From Cupriavidus agavae (GTDB lineage Bacteria; Pseudomonadota; Gammaproteobacteria; Burkholderiales; Burkholderiaceae), in NCBI RefSeq assembly GCF_004217045.1, contig NZ_SGXM01000011.1, positions 62,001 through 126,000 on the forward strand: a DNA stretch of 64,000 nucleotides. The letters are read 5' to 3'. The position numbers were made by a program, and so were the translations under genes. Under the pieces are notes generated by a model, which saw only the letters and a list, made by a program, of their open reading frames with translations, did not search any database and was not told the DNA's origin. This document shows, one piece after another, positions 27,946 to 35,817 of the stretch (positions within the stretch are counted from its first letter, which is position 1; each line of letters begins with the position of its first letter).

Positions 27946-28716
27946 ATGATCAGCTTGCCCATCTTCCGTCCGGGCTCCGTGCGCGCCAGCGTGCCCGGGT
28001 CCAACCGCTTCCTTCGTCAATGCGCGCTCATCGGCGCGGCACTGGTGATGGCCGCGTGCGCGACGCCGCCGGGCAGCGATTCCGACACCGTATCCGAAAC
28101 ATCCAACGCGATTTCCACGCGCGCCGCCAAGGCGAAGACGAAGGCCGACAAGCCGGCCTCGGCAAAGTCCGACGATCGCGGCAACTGGAACCTGTTCGGC
28201 CTGCCGGACGAGAACGCCCCGTCGCAGTCGTCGATCGACGGGCTGCGCGCTGACATGGGTACGTTCGAGCAGCGTGGCGTGGCGTCGTGGTACGGCAAGG
28301 GCTTCCACGGCCGCAAGACCGCCAACGGCGAACGCTTCGACATGCGCGCGATGACTGCCGCGCACCCGTCGCTGCCGCTCGATAGCTGGGTGCTGGTGCG
28401 CAACCTGCGCAACAACAAGGTGGCGGTGGTCCGCATCAACGACCGCGGCCCGTACCACGGCAACCGGATTCTCGATCTGTCGTACGCGGCGGCCAAGCGC
28501 CTGAGCTTTGTCGACCACGGTGCCACGCAGGTGGAAATCCGCCGGCTGTCGCGCACCGAGGTGGCGGCGCTGGGTCCGAACATCGACGCGGGCGGCTCGG
28601 AAGCCGGTGACGGCAGCGGCGCCGATGACGTGCCGGACACCGCCAACTCGTTGGTGCCGGCCAAGTCGAAGGCCAAGGCCCGCGCGGCGAAGTCCTCCGC
28701 CAGGAAGCGCAGGTAA
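27946..28716 (+). CDS. rlpA: RlpA-like septal-ring lipoprotein (double-psi beta-barrel)
   Basis: A 256-residue lipoprotein: N-terminal hydrophobic segment with lipobox VMAAC (Cys near 38), a low-complexity linker (about 40-95, Ala/Lys/Ser/Asp-rich), the double-psi beta-barrel domain (about 105-200) with GVASWYGKGFHGRKTANGE, AAHPSLPLDSWVLVRN, VRINDRGPYHGNRILDLS and AAKRL, then a Lys/Ala-rich tail. RlpA cleaves or binds denuded peptidoglycan glycans at the septum. The C-terminal SPOR domain of many RlpA proteins is missing and is replaced by the basic tail. Confidence 0.9.
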   Translation: MISLPIFRPGSVRASVPGSNRFLRQCALIGAALVMAACATPPGSDSDTVSETSNAISTRAAKAKTKADKPASAKSDDRGNWNLFGLPDENAPSQSSIDGLRADMGTFEQRGVASWYGKGFHGRKTANGERFDMRAMTAAHPSLPLDSWVLVRNLRNNKVAVVRINDRGPYHGNRILDLSYAAAKRLSFVDHGATQVEIRRLSRTEVAALGPNIDAGGSEAGDGSGADDVPDTANSLVPAKSKAKARAAKSSARKRR

Positions 28717-28808
28717 GGCGCGGCGCCCGGCGATGCGGACGGCCCGACCCTCCACCATCGACCTCCCGCCGGCCCGCTTCACGCTTCTCTACAGTTTCAG
28801 AATCTTCT

Positions 28809-28841
28809 CAAACGGCACGACGCCCCGGCGCGTGCCGTTTG
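28809..28841. terminator. Bidirectional terminator between rlpA and rsmI
   Basis: CAAACGGCAC, a 13-nt loop, GTGCCGTTTG, between the convergent stops of rlpA (28716) and rsmI (28847). Short T-rich stretches follow on both strands. Confidence 0.65.
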
Positions 28842-28846
28842 TCGTT

Positions 28847-29767
28847 TCAGTCCTCGCCCGAACCGTCGCCATCCGCGCGCTGGGCCAGCGCAAGCTGGTA
28901 GAGCGCGTCAGTCCTGGCGCCCGTGATCGACGCGGCCAGCTTGGCGGCGCGCTTGGCCGGCAACTCGGCCAGCAGCAGCCGCAGCACGCGCTGCGCCTCG
29001 GCGTCGGGCGCGCCGTCGCCGGCCAGTTCGGCCCGGCCGGCGCCTTCCACCACCAGCACGAATTCCCCCTTGCCGCGCGTGGCCTCGGCGGCCAGCCATG
29101 CCGGGGCGTCGGCCACGGTCAGCACCGGGGTTTCCTCGAACAGCTTGGTCAGCTCGCGGCCGATCAGCAGGCGGCGTGTGGCCGGCAGCCCTTCGGCCAG
29201 TGCGGCGAGCGTATCGGCAATCCGGTGCGGCGCCTCGTAGAGGACCCAGGCATGGTCGAGCGCGGCCAGCCCGGCAATGGCGTCGCCGCGCGCCTTGGGC
29301 TTGCCGGGCAGGAAGCCGACGAACGTGAAGCGGCCTTCGCCGGCTTCAAGCATGTCGCCGGCCACCGACAGCGCGGTCACCGCCGCGCTGGGCCCCGGCA
29401 GCGGCACCACGCGCAGGCCGGCCGCGCGCACCGCTTCCACGAGACGCGCGCCGGGGTCGGAAATGCCCGGGGTGCCGGCGTCGGAGACATAGGCGACGCG
29501 CTCGCCCTCCGCCAGCCGGTCGACGATCTTCACGGCCGCCTCGCGCTCGTTGTGCTCGTGCACCGCCACCAGCGGGCGCTGCAGGCCCACGCGGGTCAGG
29601 AGCTGCCCGGTATTGCGGGTGTCCTCGCAGGCGATGGCGTCGGCCAGGCCGAGCACATGCAGCGCCCGCAGCGACAGGTCCGCGACGTTGCCGATCGGCG
29701 TGGCCACCACGTAGAGCGTGCCGGGCGGGTAGGTCTGGCCGGCCGCCAGCTGGTTCCATTCACTCAT
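28847..29767 (-). CDS. rsmI: 16S rRNA (cytidine(1402)-2'-O)-methyltransferase RsmI
   Basis: A 306-residue SAM-dependent methyltransferase of the tetrapyrrole-methylase fold that modifies C1402 in the decoding centre of 16S rRNA. Motifs: GTLYVVATPIGNVADLSLRA at the N-terminus, CEDTRNTGQLL, VAYVSDAGTPGISDPGARLV, PLPGPSAAVTALSVAG and FVGFLPGKPKAR, then the C-terminal helical region. It is divergent from yraN, 15 bases apart, and heads the conserved neighbourhood rsmI/yraN/diaA/dolP. Confidence 0.95.
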   Translation of the reverse strand: MSEWNQLAAGQTYPPGTLYVVATPIGNVADLSLRALHVLGLADAIACEDTRNTGQLLTRVGLQRPLVAVHEHNEREAAVKIVDRLAEGERVAYVSDAGTPGISDPGARLVEAVRAAGLRVVPLPGPSAAVTALSVAGDMLEAGEGRFTFVGFLPGKPKARGDAIAGLAALDHAWVLYEAPHRIADTLAALAEGLPATRRLLIGRELTKLFEETPVLTVADAPAWLAAEATRGKGEFVLVVEGAGRAELAGDGAPDAEAQRVLRLLLAELPAKRAAKLAASITGARTDALYQLALAQRADGDGSGED

Positions 29768-29782
29768 GCTTGAGAACTTCCT

Positions 29783-30217
29783 TTGAATCGCTCATTCCAA
29801 TCGACCACGCCAGCGGTGCCGCCACGGCCGGCGCAGACGGCCACGGCGCGCGGCGCGCAGGCCGAGGACCGGGCACTGGCCTACCTGCAGCGGCAGGGGC
29901 TGGCGCCCGTCGAGCGCAATTATCGCTGCAAAGGCGGCGAGATCGATCTGATCATGCGCGCGGGCGACGGCACGCTGGTGTTCGTCGAGGTGCGCCAGCG
30001 GCGCGGACGCGGCTTTGGCGGCGCCGCGCAGAGCATCACGCCGGCCAAGCAGCGGCGCGTGCTGCTGGCCGCCTCGCACTACCTGGCCGCGCTCGGACAG
30101 GTGCCGCCGTGCCGCGTGGATGTGGTGGCGATCGAGCCGGGCCGGCTCGACTGGCTGGCCAACGCCTTCGACCTGAGTTCGCTCGATGGGAACGCCGGGC
30201 CGGACGCTGCGTCATAA
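29783..30217 (+). CDS. YraN family (UPF0102) endonuclease-like protein
   Basis: A 144-residue protein of the UPF0102 family. The restriction-endonuclease-like core shows GAQAEDRALAYLQRQGL, NYRCKGGEIDLIMRAGDGTLVFVEV (E...D...E-x-K-like, here E-V-R), and RVDVVAIEP. No biochemical role is firmly established; it is inferred to act on branched or recombining DNA. The only starts that fit are TTG 29783 or GTG 29816, and neither has a clear ribosome site. The diaA gene follows 30 bases later. Confidence 0.85.
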   Translation: MNRSFQSTTPAVPPRPAQTATARGAQAEDRALAYLQRQGLAPVERNYRCKGGEIDLIMRAGDGTLVFVEVRQRRGRGFGGAAQSITPAKQRRVLLAASHYLAALGQVPPCRVDVVAIEPGRLDWLANAFDLSSLDGNAGPDAAS

Positions 30218-30247
30218 TGCGCGGGATTGTGAAGAAGTCACCTGACC

Positions 30248-30835
30248 ATGAGCATTGAGAGCATCGAGCAGCATTTCCTGGACAGCGCCGACACCAAGCG
30301 GCATGCGGCCGCGCTGATGGCGCCGCATATCGACGCCGCCGTGGAGCGGATGGTGATGGCGCTGACCAGCGGCAACAAGATCCTGGCGTGCGGCAACGGC
30401 GGGTCAGCCGCCGACGCGCAGCATTTCGCCGCCGAGCTGATCGGGCGCTTCGAGCGCGAGCGGCCGGGATTGGCGGCGCTGGCGCTGACCACCGACAGTT
30501 CGATCCTGACCGCCATTGGCAACGACTACGATTTTTCCGTGGTGTTCTCGAAGCAGGTGGAGGCGCTGGGCCAGCCGGGCGATATCCTGCTGGCGCTGTC
30601 GACCTCGGGCGATTCGGCCAATGTGGTGGCGGCCATCCAGGCGGCCCACCAGCGCGACATGAGCGTGGTGGCGCTGACCGGCCATGGCGGCGGGCGCATC
30701 GCCACGGTGCTCGGCGAGTTCGATATTCATTTGTGCGCGCCCAGCGATCGCACCGCACGCATCCAGGAAGTGCACTGCCTGACACTGCATTGCCTGTGCG
30801 ACGGGATCGACGAGGCGCTGCTGGGCGAGCCGTGA
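30248..30835 (+). CDS. diaA: SIS-domain protein DiaA (GmhA/phosphoheptose-isomerase-like)
   Basis: A 195-residue SIS-domain protein. Signatures: ILACGNGGSAADAQHFAAEL, LIGRFERERPGL, ALTTDSSILTAIGNDY and LLALSTSGDSANVVAAI, ending with RIQEVHCLTLHCLCDGID. Sequence alone does not separate DiaA (DnaA-binding initiation factor) from GmhA (sedoheptulose-7-phosphate isomerase). The gene order rsmI-yraN-X-dolP is that of E. coli diaA, with DnaA-box-like sites immediately after, so DiaA is preferred. Databases may label it phosphoheptose isomerase. Confidence 0.85.
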   Translation: MSIESIEQHFLDSADTKRHAAALMAPHIDAAVERMVMALTSGNKILACGNGGSAADAQHFAAELIGRFERERPGLAALALTTDSSILTAIGNDYDFSVVFSKQVEALGQPGDILLALSTSGDSANVVAAIQAAHQRDMSVVALTGHGGGRIATVLGEFDIHLCAPSDRTARIQEVHCLTLHCLCDGIDEALLGEP

Positions 30836-30839
30836 GCGG

Positions 30840-30904
30840 TTATCCACATGGCCGTCCACAGCTTGTACACAGTTTTGGGCCGGTATTCCACAGCCATATC
30901 CACA
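30840..30904. promoter_or_regulatory. Cluster of DnaA-box-like sites between diaA and dolP
   Basis: TTATCCACA at 30840-30848 is a perfect strong DnaA box. TTGTACACA at 30863-30871 and ATATCCACA at 30896-30904 each differ from TTATNCACA by one base, and TATTCCACA at 30884 by two. All lie in the same orientation in the 129-base intergenic gap. They could form a DnaA-controlled promoter for dolP or a DnaA-binding reservoir. Confidence 0.55.
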
Positions 30905-30964
30905 GGCTGCGAACCATTTCTTGATCCACCCACCGGGCACTCCACCCGTTATCCAGACACCCGC

Positions 30965-31810
30965 ATGACGAACGTGATTCCTCAGACAACGACCTCCCTG
31001 GCCCGCGCCGCGCGCACGGCCGTGACCGTGGCTGCCCTGGTGGTGTCGGCCACGCAGCTTGCCGGCTGCTTCCCGGTGCTGGCCGGCGCCGTGGGCACTG
31101 GCGTGGTGATGGCCACCGACCGCCGGCCCACGGGCACGCAGACCATCGACCGCGGCCTGCAGCTCGAAATCGAAAGCACGCTGAGCACGCGCTACAGCAG
31201 CAGCCAGGCGCGCGTGAACACGTCGGTGTTCAACCGCAAGGTGCTGCTGACGGGCGAGGCGGCCAACGCCCAGATCAAGCAGCAGATCGAACAGTACGTG
31301 CGCGGCCTGCCCAACGCGCGCGAGGTGGTCAACGAGCTGGAGATCACGACCTCGCCCGGCTTCATGACGCGCAGCAACGACACCTACCTGACCAGCAAGG
31401 TCAAGACGCTGCTGGTCACTGCGGACGGCGTGCCGGCCAACTCGATCAAGGTCACGACCGAGAAGGGCGTGGTCTACCTGATGGGCGTGCTGACCACGGG
31501 CGAGGGCGACAAGGCCACCGATGTGGCGCGCAACGCCAGCGGCGTGCAGAAGGTGGTCAAGGTGTTCGACTACGTGAGCGAAGCCGAGCGCGCGCGCCTG
31601 GATCAGGCGTCGAGTTCGCAGAACGGCAACACCGGCAGCGAGGCCGTGGGGACGCCGGCACCGGTGCAGACCGTGCCGGGCAGCCAGCCGAATGCGCCGG
31701 TGACTTCGGACGCGCCGGCATCGATGGGCAGTTCGGGGGCCACCACCAGCCCGGTGGCCGCGCCCGTGACGTCGCCGGTGGCGCTGCCGCCGGGCCGCAA
31801 CCTGCCGTAA
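30965..31810 (+). CDS. dolP: BON-domain outer-membrane lipoprotein (DolP/YraP-like)
   Basis: A 281-residue lipoprotein with lipobox ATQLAGC (Cys near 36) and two BON domains: about 65-135 (RGLQLEIESTLSTRYS, VNTSVFNRKVLLTGEA, GLPNAREVVNELEI) and about 145-215 (YLTSKVKTLLVTADGV, KVTTEKGVVYLMGVLT). DolP in E. coli binds anionic lipid at the division site and supports envelope integrity. The protein carries an extra 65-residue Ser/Pro/Ala/Thr-rich tail not found in E. coli. ATG 30965 follows the DnaA-box cluster. Confidence 0.9.
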   Translation: MTNVIPQTTTSLARAARTAVTVAALVVSATQLAGCFPVLAGAVGTGVVMATDRRPTGTQTIDRGLQLEIESTLSTRYSSSQARVNTSVFNRKVLLTGEAANAQIKQQIEQYVRGLPNAREVVNELEITTSPGFMTRSNDTYLTSKVKTLLVTADGVPANSIKVTTEKGVVYLMGVLTTGEGDKATDVARNASGVQKVVKVFDYVSEAERARLDQASSSQNGNTGSEAVGTPAPVQTVPGSQPNAPVTSDAPASMGSSGATTSPVAAPVTSPVALPPGRNLP

Positions 31811-31868
31811 GCTGAAACGGATGGGCCGGGACCACCCGGCCCCGCAGGACCCACAAGAGAGACAAGCC

Positions 31869-32279
31869 ATGCAGCCCCCGCCGCGTTACCTGTTGTCCCC
31901 CCGCTGGCTGGCCGGCCTTGCCGCGCTGGCCTGCCTGGCGCCGCCAGCGGCATCGGCCCAGCCTAACCAGCCGGCCTCCGCGCCGATGACGGCGGGCCCG
32001 GCCGACGCCGGCAAGCTGACCATCGAGGCCCAGCGCGCCCGCGTGGACCAGGCGCGCAACCAGGCTGCCTCGTGCGCGGTGTGCCATGGCCCGGACGGCC
32101 GCGCGCCGGCGGATAGTCCGATCCCGTCGCTGGCCGGCAGGCCGCGCGCGGAGCTGACCGAGATCATGCTCGAATACAAGAACGGCAAGCGCCCCGGCAC
32201 CGTGATGCCGCAGATCGCCAAGGGCTACAGCGATGCCGAGATACTGGCCATCGCCGCGTGGTTCGCGGATCAGAAATAA
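31869..32279 (+). CDS. Periplasmic c-type cytochrome, partner of the SoxF/FccB-like flavoprotein
   Basis: A 136-residue monoheme cytochrome with signal peptide (WLAGLAALACLAPPAASA) and heme motif ASCAVCHGPDGRA near residue 76. PSLAGRPRAELTEIM and the axial Met region GTVMPQIAKGYSD complete a class I fold like the subunits of FccA/SoxE. It ends 3 bases before the flavoprotein gene, and the two likely form a flavocytochrome c sulfide dehydrogenase. AGAGAGACAAGCC precedes the ATG. Confidence 0.85.
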   Translation: MQPPPRYLLSPRWLAGLAALACLAPPAASAQPNQPASAPMTAGPADAGKLTIEAQRARVDQARNQAASCAVCHGPDGRAPADSPIPSLAGRPRAELTEIMLEYKNGKRPGTVMPQIAKGYSDAEILAIAAWFADQK

Positions 32280-32282
32280 CCC

Positions 32283-33551
32283 ATGGATCGACGATTGGCT
32301 TTGAAGGCGGCGCTGGCCGCCTCGGTGCCTGGCGTACTGACGCCGGCGCTGGCGCGGGCGGCCGCGCCCGGCAAGGTAGTGGTGATCGGCGGCGGCTACG
32401 GCGGTGCCACGGCGGCGCGCTACTTGCGCGTCTGGAGCCGGGGTGCCGTGGAAGTCACGCTCGTGGAGCCCGACGCCGCGTTCGTGTCCTGCCCGCTGTC
32501 CAACCTCGTCGTGGCGGGCTTCCGCCAGCTGGGCGACCTGACGGTATCGTACGACCGGCTGGCGAGCCGCCATGGCGTGCGCGTGGTGCGCGATCGTGCC
32601 ACGGCCATCGACCCCGCCCGCCGTCAGGTACGGCTGGCGGGCGGCACGACGCTGCCGTACGACCGGCTCGTGCTGTCGCCCGGCGTGGAAATGCAGACCG
32701 GCGCGATTCCCGGCCTGGCCGCGCCCGGCGGCGCACAGTTCGTGCATGCCTGGAAAGCCGGCCCGGAAACCGAGACGCTGCGCCGGCAGCTGGCGGCGAT
32801 GCCCGATGGCGGCACGTTCGCCATGACCATCCCGCTGGCGCCGTACCGCTGCCCGCCGGGGCCCTACGAACGGGCCTGCCTGGTGGCGGACTACCTGAAG
32901 CAGCACAAGCCGCGCGCCAAGGTGCTGGTGCTCGATGCCAATCCTGACATCACGTCGAAGGCCGCGCTGTTCCGCGAGGTCTGGAAAACGCGCTACGCCG
33001 GCCTGATCGAATACCGGCCGCAGCACGAGGCCGTCGACCTGGACCCGGCCACGCGCACGATCAGGTTCGACGTGCAGGACGACGTGAAGGCCGACGTCAT
33101 CAACCTGCTGCCGCCCCAGCGCGCCGGCGCGATTGCGGTGGGCGCGGGGCTGGCCACTGCCAATGGCCGCTGGTGCGAAGTGGATTTCCAGACGATGGCC
33201 TCGCGCGTGGCACCCGATATCCATGTACTTGGCGACGCCATCCAGATTGCCCCGCTGATGCCGAAATCGGGCACGATGGCCAGCCAGCACGGCAAGGTGG
33301 CCGCCGCCGCCATCCTCCAGATGCTGGCCGGCCGCCAGCCGGACCCGGCGCCGCTCTATACCAATACCTGCTACAGCTTCACGTCGGCCACCGAGGCAAT
33401 CCATATCGCCAGCGTGCACCGCTATGACGCAGGGCAGAAGACGATGCTGACGGTGCCGGGATCGGGCGGGCTGTCGGCGGCGCCTTCGGTGCTGGAAGGG
33501 CGATATGGTGAGGCATGGGCCAGGAGTATCTGGGCCGATATGTTGGGCTAG
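32283..33551 (+). CDS. soxF: Flavocytochrome c sulfide dehydrogenase flavoprotein (FccB/SoxF)
   Basis: A 422-residue FAD protein related to sulfide:quinone reductase. It has a Tat-type signal (MDRRLALKAALAASVP), the nucleotide fold VVVIGGGYGGATAARYL, FVSCPLSNLVVAGF with a Cys at the position of the FAD-linking cysteine of FccB, PYRCPPGPYERACLV and NTCYSF with cysteines in the region of the redox disulfide, and HVLGDAIQIAPLMPKSGTMAS as second FAD motif. It should oxidise sulfide or sulfane sulfur and pass electrons to the adjacent cytochrome. It may also aid SoxYZ reactivation, as shown for SoxF of Paracoccus. Confidence 0.88.
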   Translation: MDRRLALKAALAASVPGVLTPALARAAAPGKVVVIGGGYGGATAARYLRVWSRGAVEVTLVEPDAAFVSCPLSNLVVAGFRQLGDLTVSYDRLASRHGVRVVRDRATAIDPARRQVRLAGGTTLPYDRLVLSPGVEMQTGAIPGLAAPGGAQFVHAWKAGPETETLRRQLAAMPDGGTFAMTIPLAPYRCPPGPYERACLVADYLKQHKPRAKVLVLDANPDITSKAALFREVWKTRYAGLIEYRPQHEAVDLDPATRTIRFDVQDDVKADVINLLPPQRAGAIAVGAGLATANGRWCEVDFQTMASRVAPDIHVLGDAIQIAPLMPKSGTMASQHGKVAAAAILQMLAGRQPDPAPLYTNTCYSFTSATEAIHIASVHRYDAGQKTMLTVPGSGGLSAAPSVLEGRYGEAWARSIWADMLG

Positions 33552-33593
33552 GCTTGCTCCCCTCTCCCGCAGGGCGGGAGAGGGGAGCAAGCC
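33551..33593. repeat. Intergenic hairpin of the CTCCCGC/GCGGGAG family, copy 5 (longest)
   Basis: A 20-bp perfect stem around the loop AGG, the inner part being CTCCCCTCTCCCGC paired with GCGGGAGAGGGGAG. It starts at the soxF stop codon and lies before eamA. Confidence 0.75.
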
Positions 33594-33642
33594 ACTCACA
33601 AGAACACGAAAACCACTCGCCGCTCCTGCTACCCTCCGCCCC

Positions 33643-34542
33643 ATGCAACCCAAAGACCGCCTCCTCGCCCTCGCCATCATCGTGGTCTGGGGTGTCAATT
33701 TCGTCGTGATCAAGGTGGGCCTGGCCGGCGTGCCGCCGATGCTGCTCGGCACGCTGCGCTTTCTGCTGGTGGTGTTTCCCGCGATCGTCTTCATCCCGCG
33801 TCCGCGCATCCCGTTGCGGATGCTGGTGGCCTATGGCGCGTCGATCAGCCTGGGGCAGTTCGCGTTCCTGTTCTACGCGATGGCCGTGGGCATGCCGGCC
33901 GGGCTGGCCTCGCTGGTGCTCCAGTCACAGGTGTTCTTCACGGTGGCCATCGCCGCGTTCTGGCTGGGCGAGCCGCTGCGCTGGCACAACCTGGCCGGCA
34001 TGGCGATCGCGGCGGGCGGGCTCGCGCTGATCGGCGCCGGCGCGGCGCAGGGTCCGGGCGGCATGACCGCCGCTGGCTTTGGGCTGACGCTCTGCGCGGC
34101 GCTGTGCTGGGCCACCGGCAACATCGTCAGCAAGAAGATTGGGCCGGTGGACCTGCTCGGGCTGGTGGTCTGGGGGGCGCTGATCCCGATCCTGCCGTTC
34201 GCGGCGCTGTCGTATTGGTTCGAGGGGCCGGGACGGATCGTCGAAGCGCTCGGCCATGTGCCGGGCAAGGCCATCTTCGCGGTCTGCTATCTGGCCTTCG
34301 CCGCCACGCTGTTCGGCTACACGATGTGGGGCCGGCTGCTGACCCGCTATCCGGCCAGCAAGGTGGCGCCGCTGACGCTGCTGGTGCCGGTGGTGGGGCT
34401 GGTGTCCGCCCACGTGCTGCTCGGCGAGGATCTCGGCGTGGCGCAGTGGCTCGGCGCGGCGGTGGTCATGGCCGGGCTGCTGCTGAACGTGTTCGGCAAC
34501 CGCGTGTGGGTGGGCAAGACGCCGACCCGGCGCCAGACATAG
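33643..34542 (+). CDS. eamA: EamA-family exporter (cysteine/O-acetylserine exporter EamA-like)
   Basis: A 299-residue drug/metabolite transporter with ten membrane helices in two EamA repeats. VVWGVNFVVIKVGLAG, FPAIVFIPRPRIPLRML, QFAFLFYAMAVGMPAGLASL, CWATGNIVSKKIG and RYPASKVAPLTLLVPVVGL follow E. coli EamA closely, which exports cysteine and O-acetylserine. Sulfur-amino-acid export next to sulfur-oxidation genes is suggestive. The start ATG 33643 begins MQPKDRLLALAIIVVWG. A 7-bp hairpin (34544-34561) overlaps the stop. Confidence 0.88.
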   Translation: MQPKDRLLALAIIVVWGVNFVVIKVGLAGVPPMLLGTLRFLLVVFPAIVFIPRPRIPLRMLVAYGASISLGQFAFLFYAMAVGMPAGLASLVLQSQVFFTVAIAAFWLGEPLRWHNLAGMAIAAGGLALIGAGAAQGPGGMTAAGFGLTLCAALCWATGNIVSKKIGPVDLLGLVVWGALIPILPFAALSYWFEGPGRIVEALGHVPGKAIFAVCYLAFAATLFGYTMWGRLLTRYPASKVAPLTLLVPVVGLVSAHVLLGEDLGVAQWLGAAVVMAGLLLNVFGNRVWVGKTPTRRQT

Positions 34543-34543
34543 C

Positions 34544-34561
34544 CGATTTCCGAAGAAATCG
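34544..34561 (+). terminator. Short hairpin at the end of eamA
   Basis: CGATTTC, loop CGAA, GAAATCG, two bases after the stop. The stem is short and not followed by T residues, so termination is uncertain. Confidence 0.4.
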
Positions 34562-34595
34562 AGGGTTAACCCGGGGAAATCCGGTGGATCGGCGA

Positions 34596-34622
34596 CGATA
34601 TGCGCGGTATTCGGGCATATCG
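34596..34622. promoter_or_regulatory. Candidate operator upstream of the sox cluster
   Basis: CGATATGC and GCATATCG form a perfect 8-bp inverted repeat around 11 bases, followed by a third partial ATATC. It lies about 200 bases before the cytochrome gene that opens the sox run. SoxR-type ArsR repressors use similar symmetric AT-rich sites; no soxR gene is in the window. Confidence 0.5.
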
Positions 34623-34824
34623 ATATCACGGTGTTGTCCATAGCCTTGCTCATTCTTGAGGCAAAATAGCGGGCTGGCCGCAATGCCCTGGAGCCCTCAC
34701 CGATCACCGCCGAGGCACTCCTGAGAAGCCCGCCCCAACGGTGGCCAGCGCGCGCCGCGCCGCGGAGATTCCCGTGCGCGGCCATTTGCCGTCCCCACGG
34801 CTCAATCAGTTTGGAGCACAACAC

Positions 34825-35154
34825 ATGAAGCAGTTTGTCATCGCCGCGGCGATGCTGGTTGCCGCGGCGTCCTCGCATGCCGCCGTCGATGCCGCCAAGG
34901 CACAGGAAATCGCCAACAAGAACGCCTGCATGGGCTGCCATCAGGTCGACAAGAAGCTGGTCGGCCCGGCCTACAAGGAAGTGGCCGCCAAGTACAAGGG
35001 CGACAAGGGCGCGCTGGCCAAGCTGTCGGCCAAGGTGAAGGGCGGCGGCTCGGGCGTCTGGGGTCCGGTGCCGATGCCGGCCAACCCGACCATCAGCGAC
35101 GCCGATGTGAAGACGGTGGTGGAGTGGGTGCTGGCCGGCGCACCGGCCAAGTAA
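34825..35154 (+). CDS. Cytochrome c551/c5-type small soluble cytochrome
   Basis: A 109-residue periplasmic cytochrome with signal peptide (KQFVIAAAMLVAAASSHA), heme motif NACMGCHQVDKKLVGPAYKE near residue 37, and axial Met in GVWGPVPMPANP, all typical of the c551/NirM group. It opens the sox run and is the plausible electron acceptor for SoxAX or the flavocytochrome. It is too short and has one heme, so it is not SoxD. A strong hairpin follows before soxY. Confidence 0.88.
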   Translation: MKQFVIAAAMLVAAASSHAAVDAAKAQEIANKNACMGCHQVDKKLVGPAYKEVAAKYKGDKGALAKLSAKVKGGGSGVWGPVPMPANPTISDADVKTVVEWVLAGAPAK

Positions 35155-35169
35155 GCCAGCCACCAGGCG

Positions 35170-35194
35170 GGCAGGCCGGTGGCACCGGCCTGCC
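35170..35194 (+). terminator. Hairpin between the cytochrome gene and soxY
   Basis: GGCAGGCCGGT, loop GGC, ACCGGCCTGCC: 11 perfect pairs, 16 bases after the cytochrome stop. No T-run follows, so it may reduce rather than end transcription into soxY. Confidence 0.55.
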
Positions 35195-35289
35195 GCCGGC
35201 ATGACGGAAATATCTGAAAACGCAGGGTCCGGCGACGCACCGGGCACCGCTGGGGTCGACAGGAAACCGGGTAAGTACGGAAAGCAAAA

Positions 35290-35745
35290 ATGGACAAAAA
35301 ACGACGTGAAGTGCTGCGGATGACCGCCGTACTGTCGCTGATGGCAGCCACCGGGCTGATCAGCGAGGCGCAAGCCGCCGAATGGAACAAGGCCGCCTTC
35401 GAAGGCAAGAGCGTGGCCGACGTGATCAAGTCGCTCGGCGGCAACGCGGCCGAGAAGAGCGGTGCGATCAGCTTCAACGCCCCCGACATCGCCGAGAACG
35501 GCGCCGTGGTGCCGGTGGCCGTGACCAGCAACATCCCGGACACCGAGCAGATCGCCATCCTCGTGGAAAAGAACCCGAACACGCTGGCCGCCGATTTCAT
35601 CATCCCGGCCGGCACCGAGCCGTTCGTGTCCACGCGCGTGAAGATGGGCCAGACCTCGGTGGTGCACGCGGCCGTCAAGGCCGGCGGCAAGTGGTACGTG
35701 GCATCGAAGGAAATCAAGGTCACGCTGGGCGGCTGCGGCGGCTGA
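35290..35745 (+). CDS. soxY: Thiosulfate oxidation carrier protein SoxY
   Basis: SoxY carries the sulfur intermediate on a C-terminal cysteine during thiosulfate oxidation. The 151-residue protein has a twin-arginine start (KKRREVLRMTAVLSLMA), an immunoglobulin-like fold and ends exactly in GGCGG, the swinging arm with the carrier Cys at 149. It is co-transcribed with soxZ (72-base gap). GGAAAG precedes the ATG as a weak ribosome site. Confidence 0.95.
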   Translation: MDKKRREVLRMTAVLSLMAATGLISEAQAAEWNKAAFEGKSVADVIKSLGGNAAEKSGAISFNAPDIAENGAVVPVAVTSNIPDTEQIAILVEKNPNTLAADFIIPAGTEPFVSTRVKMGQTSVVHAAVKAGGKWYVASKEIKVTLGGCGG

Positions 35746-35817
35746 GGCCGCGCCCGACCCTGCCCCGACCTGGTTGTTCCGATACCCGAACCCGATACCT
35801 GCTGACAGGAGAAGCAC

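Noticed and set aside
30248..30835. SIS protein named GmhA
   Set aside because: Sequence allows it, but the neighbourhood is that of diaA, and no other heptose genes are nearby. Not excluded.
34825..35154. Small cytochrome as SoxD
   Set aside because: SoxD is a larger diheme protein; this has one heme and the c551 pattern.
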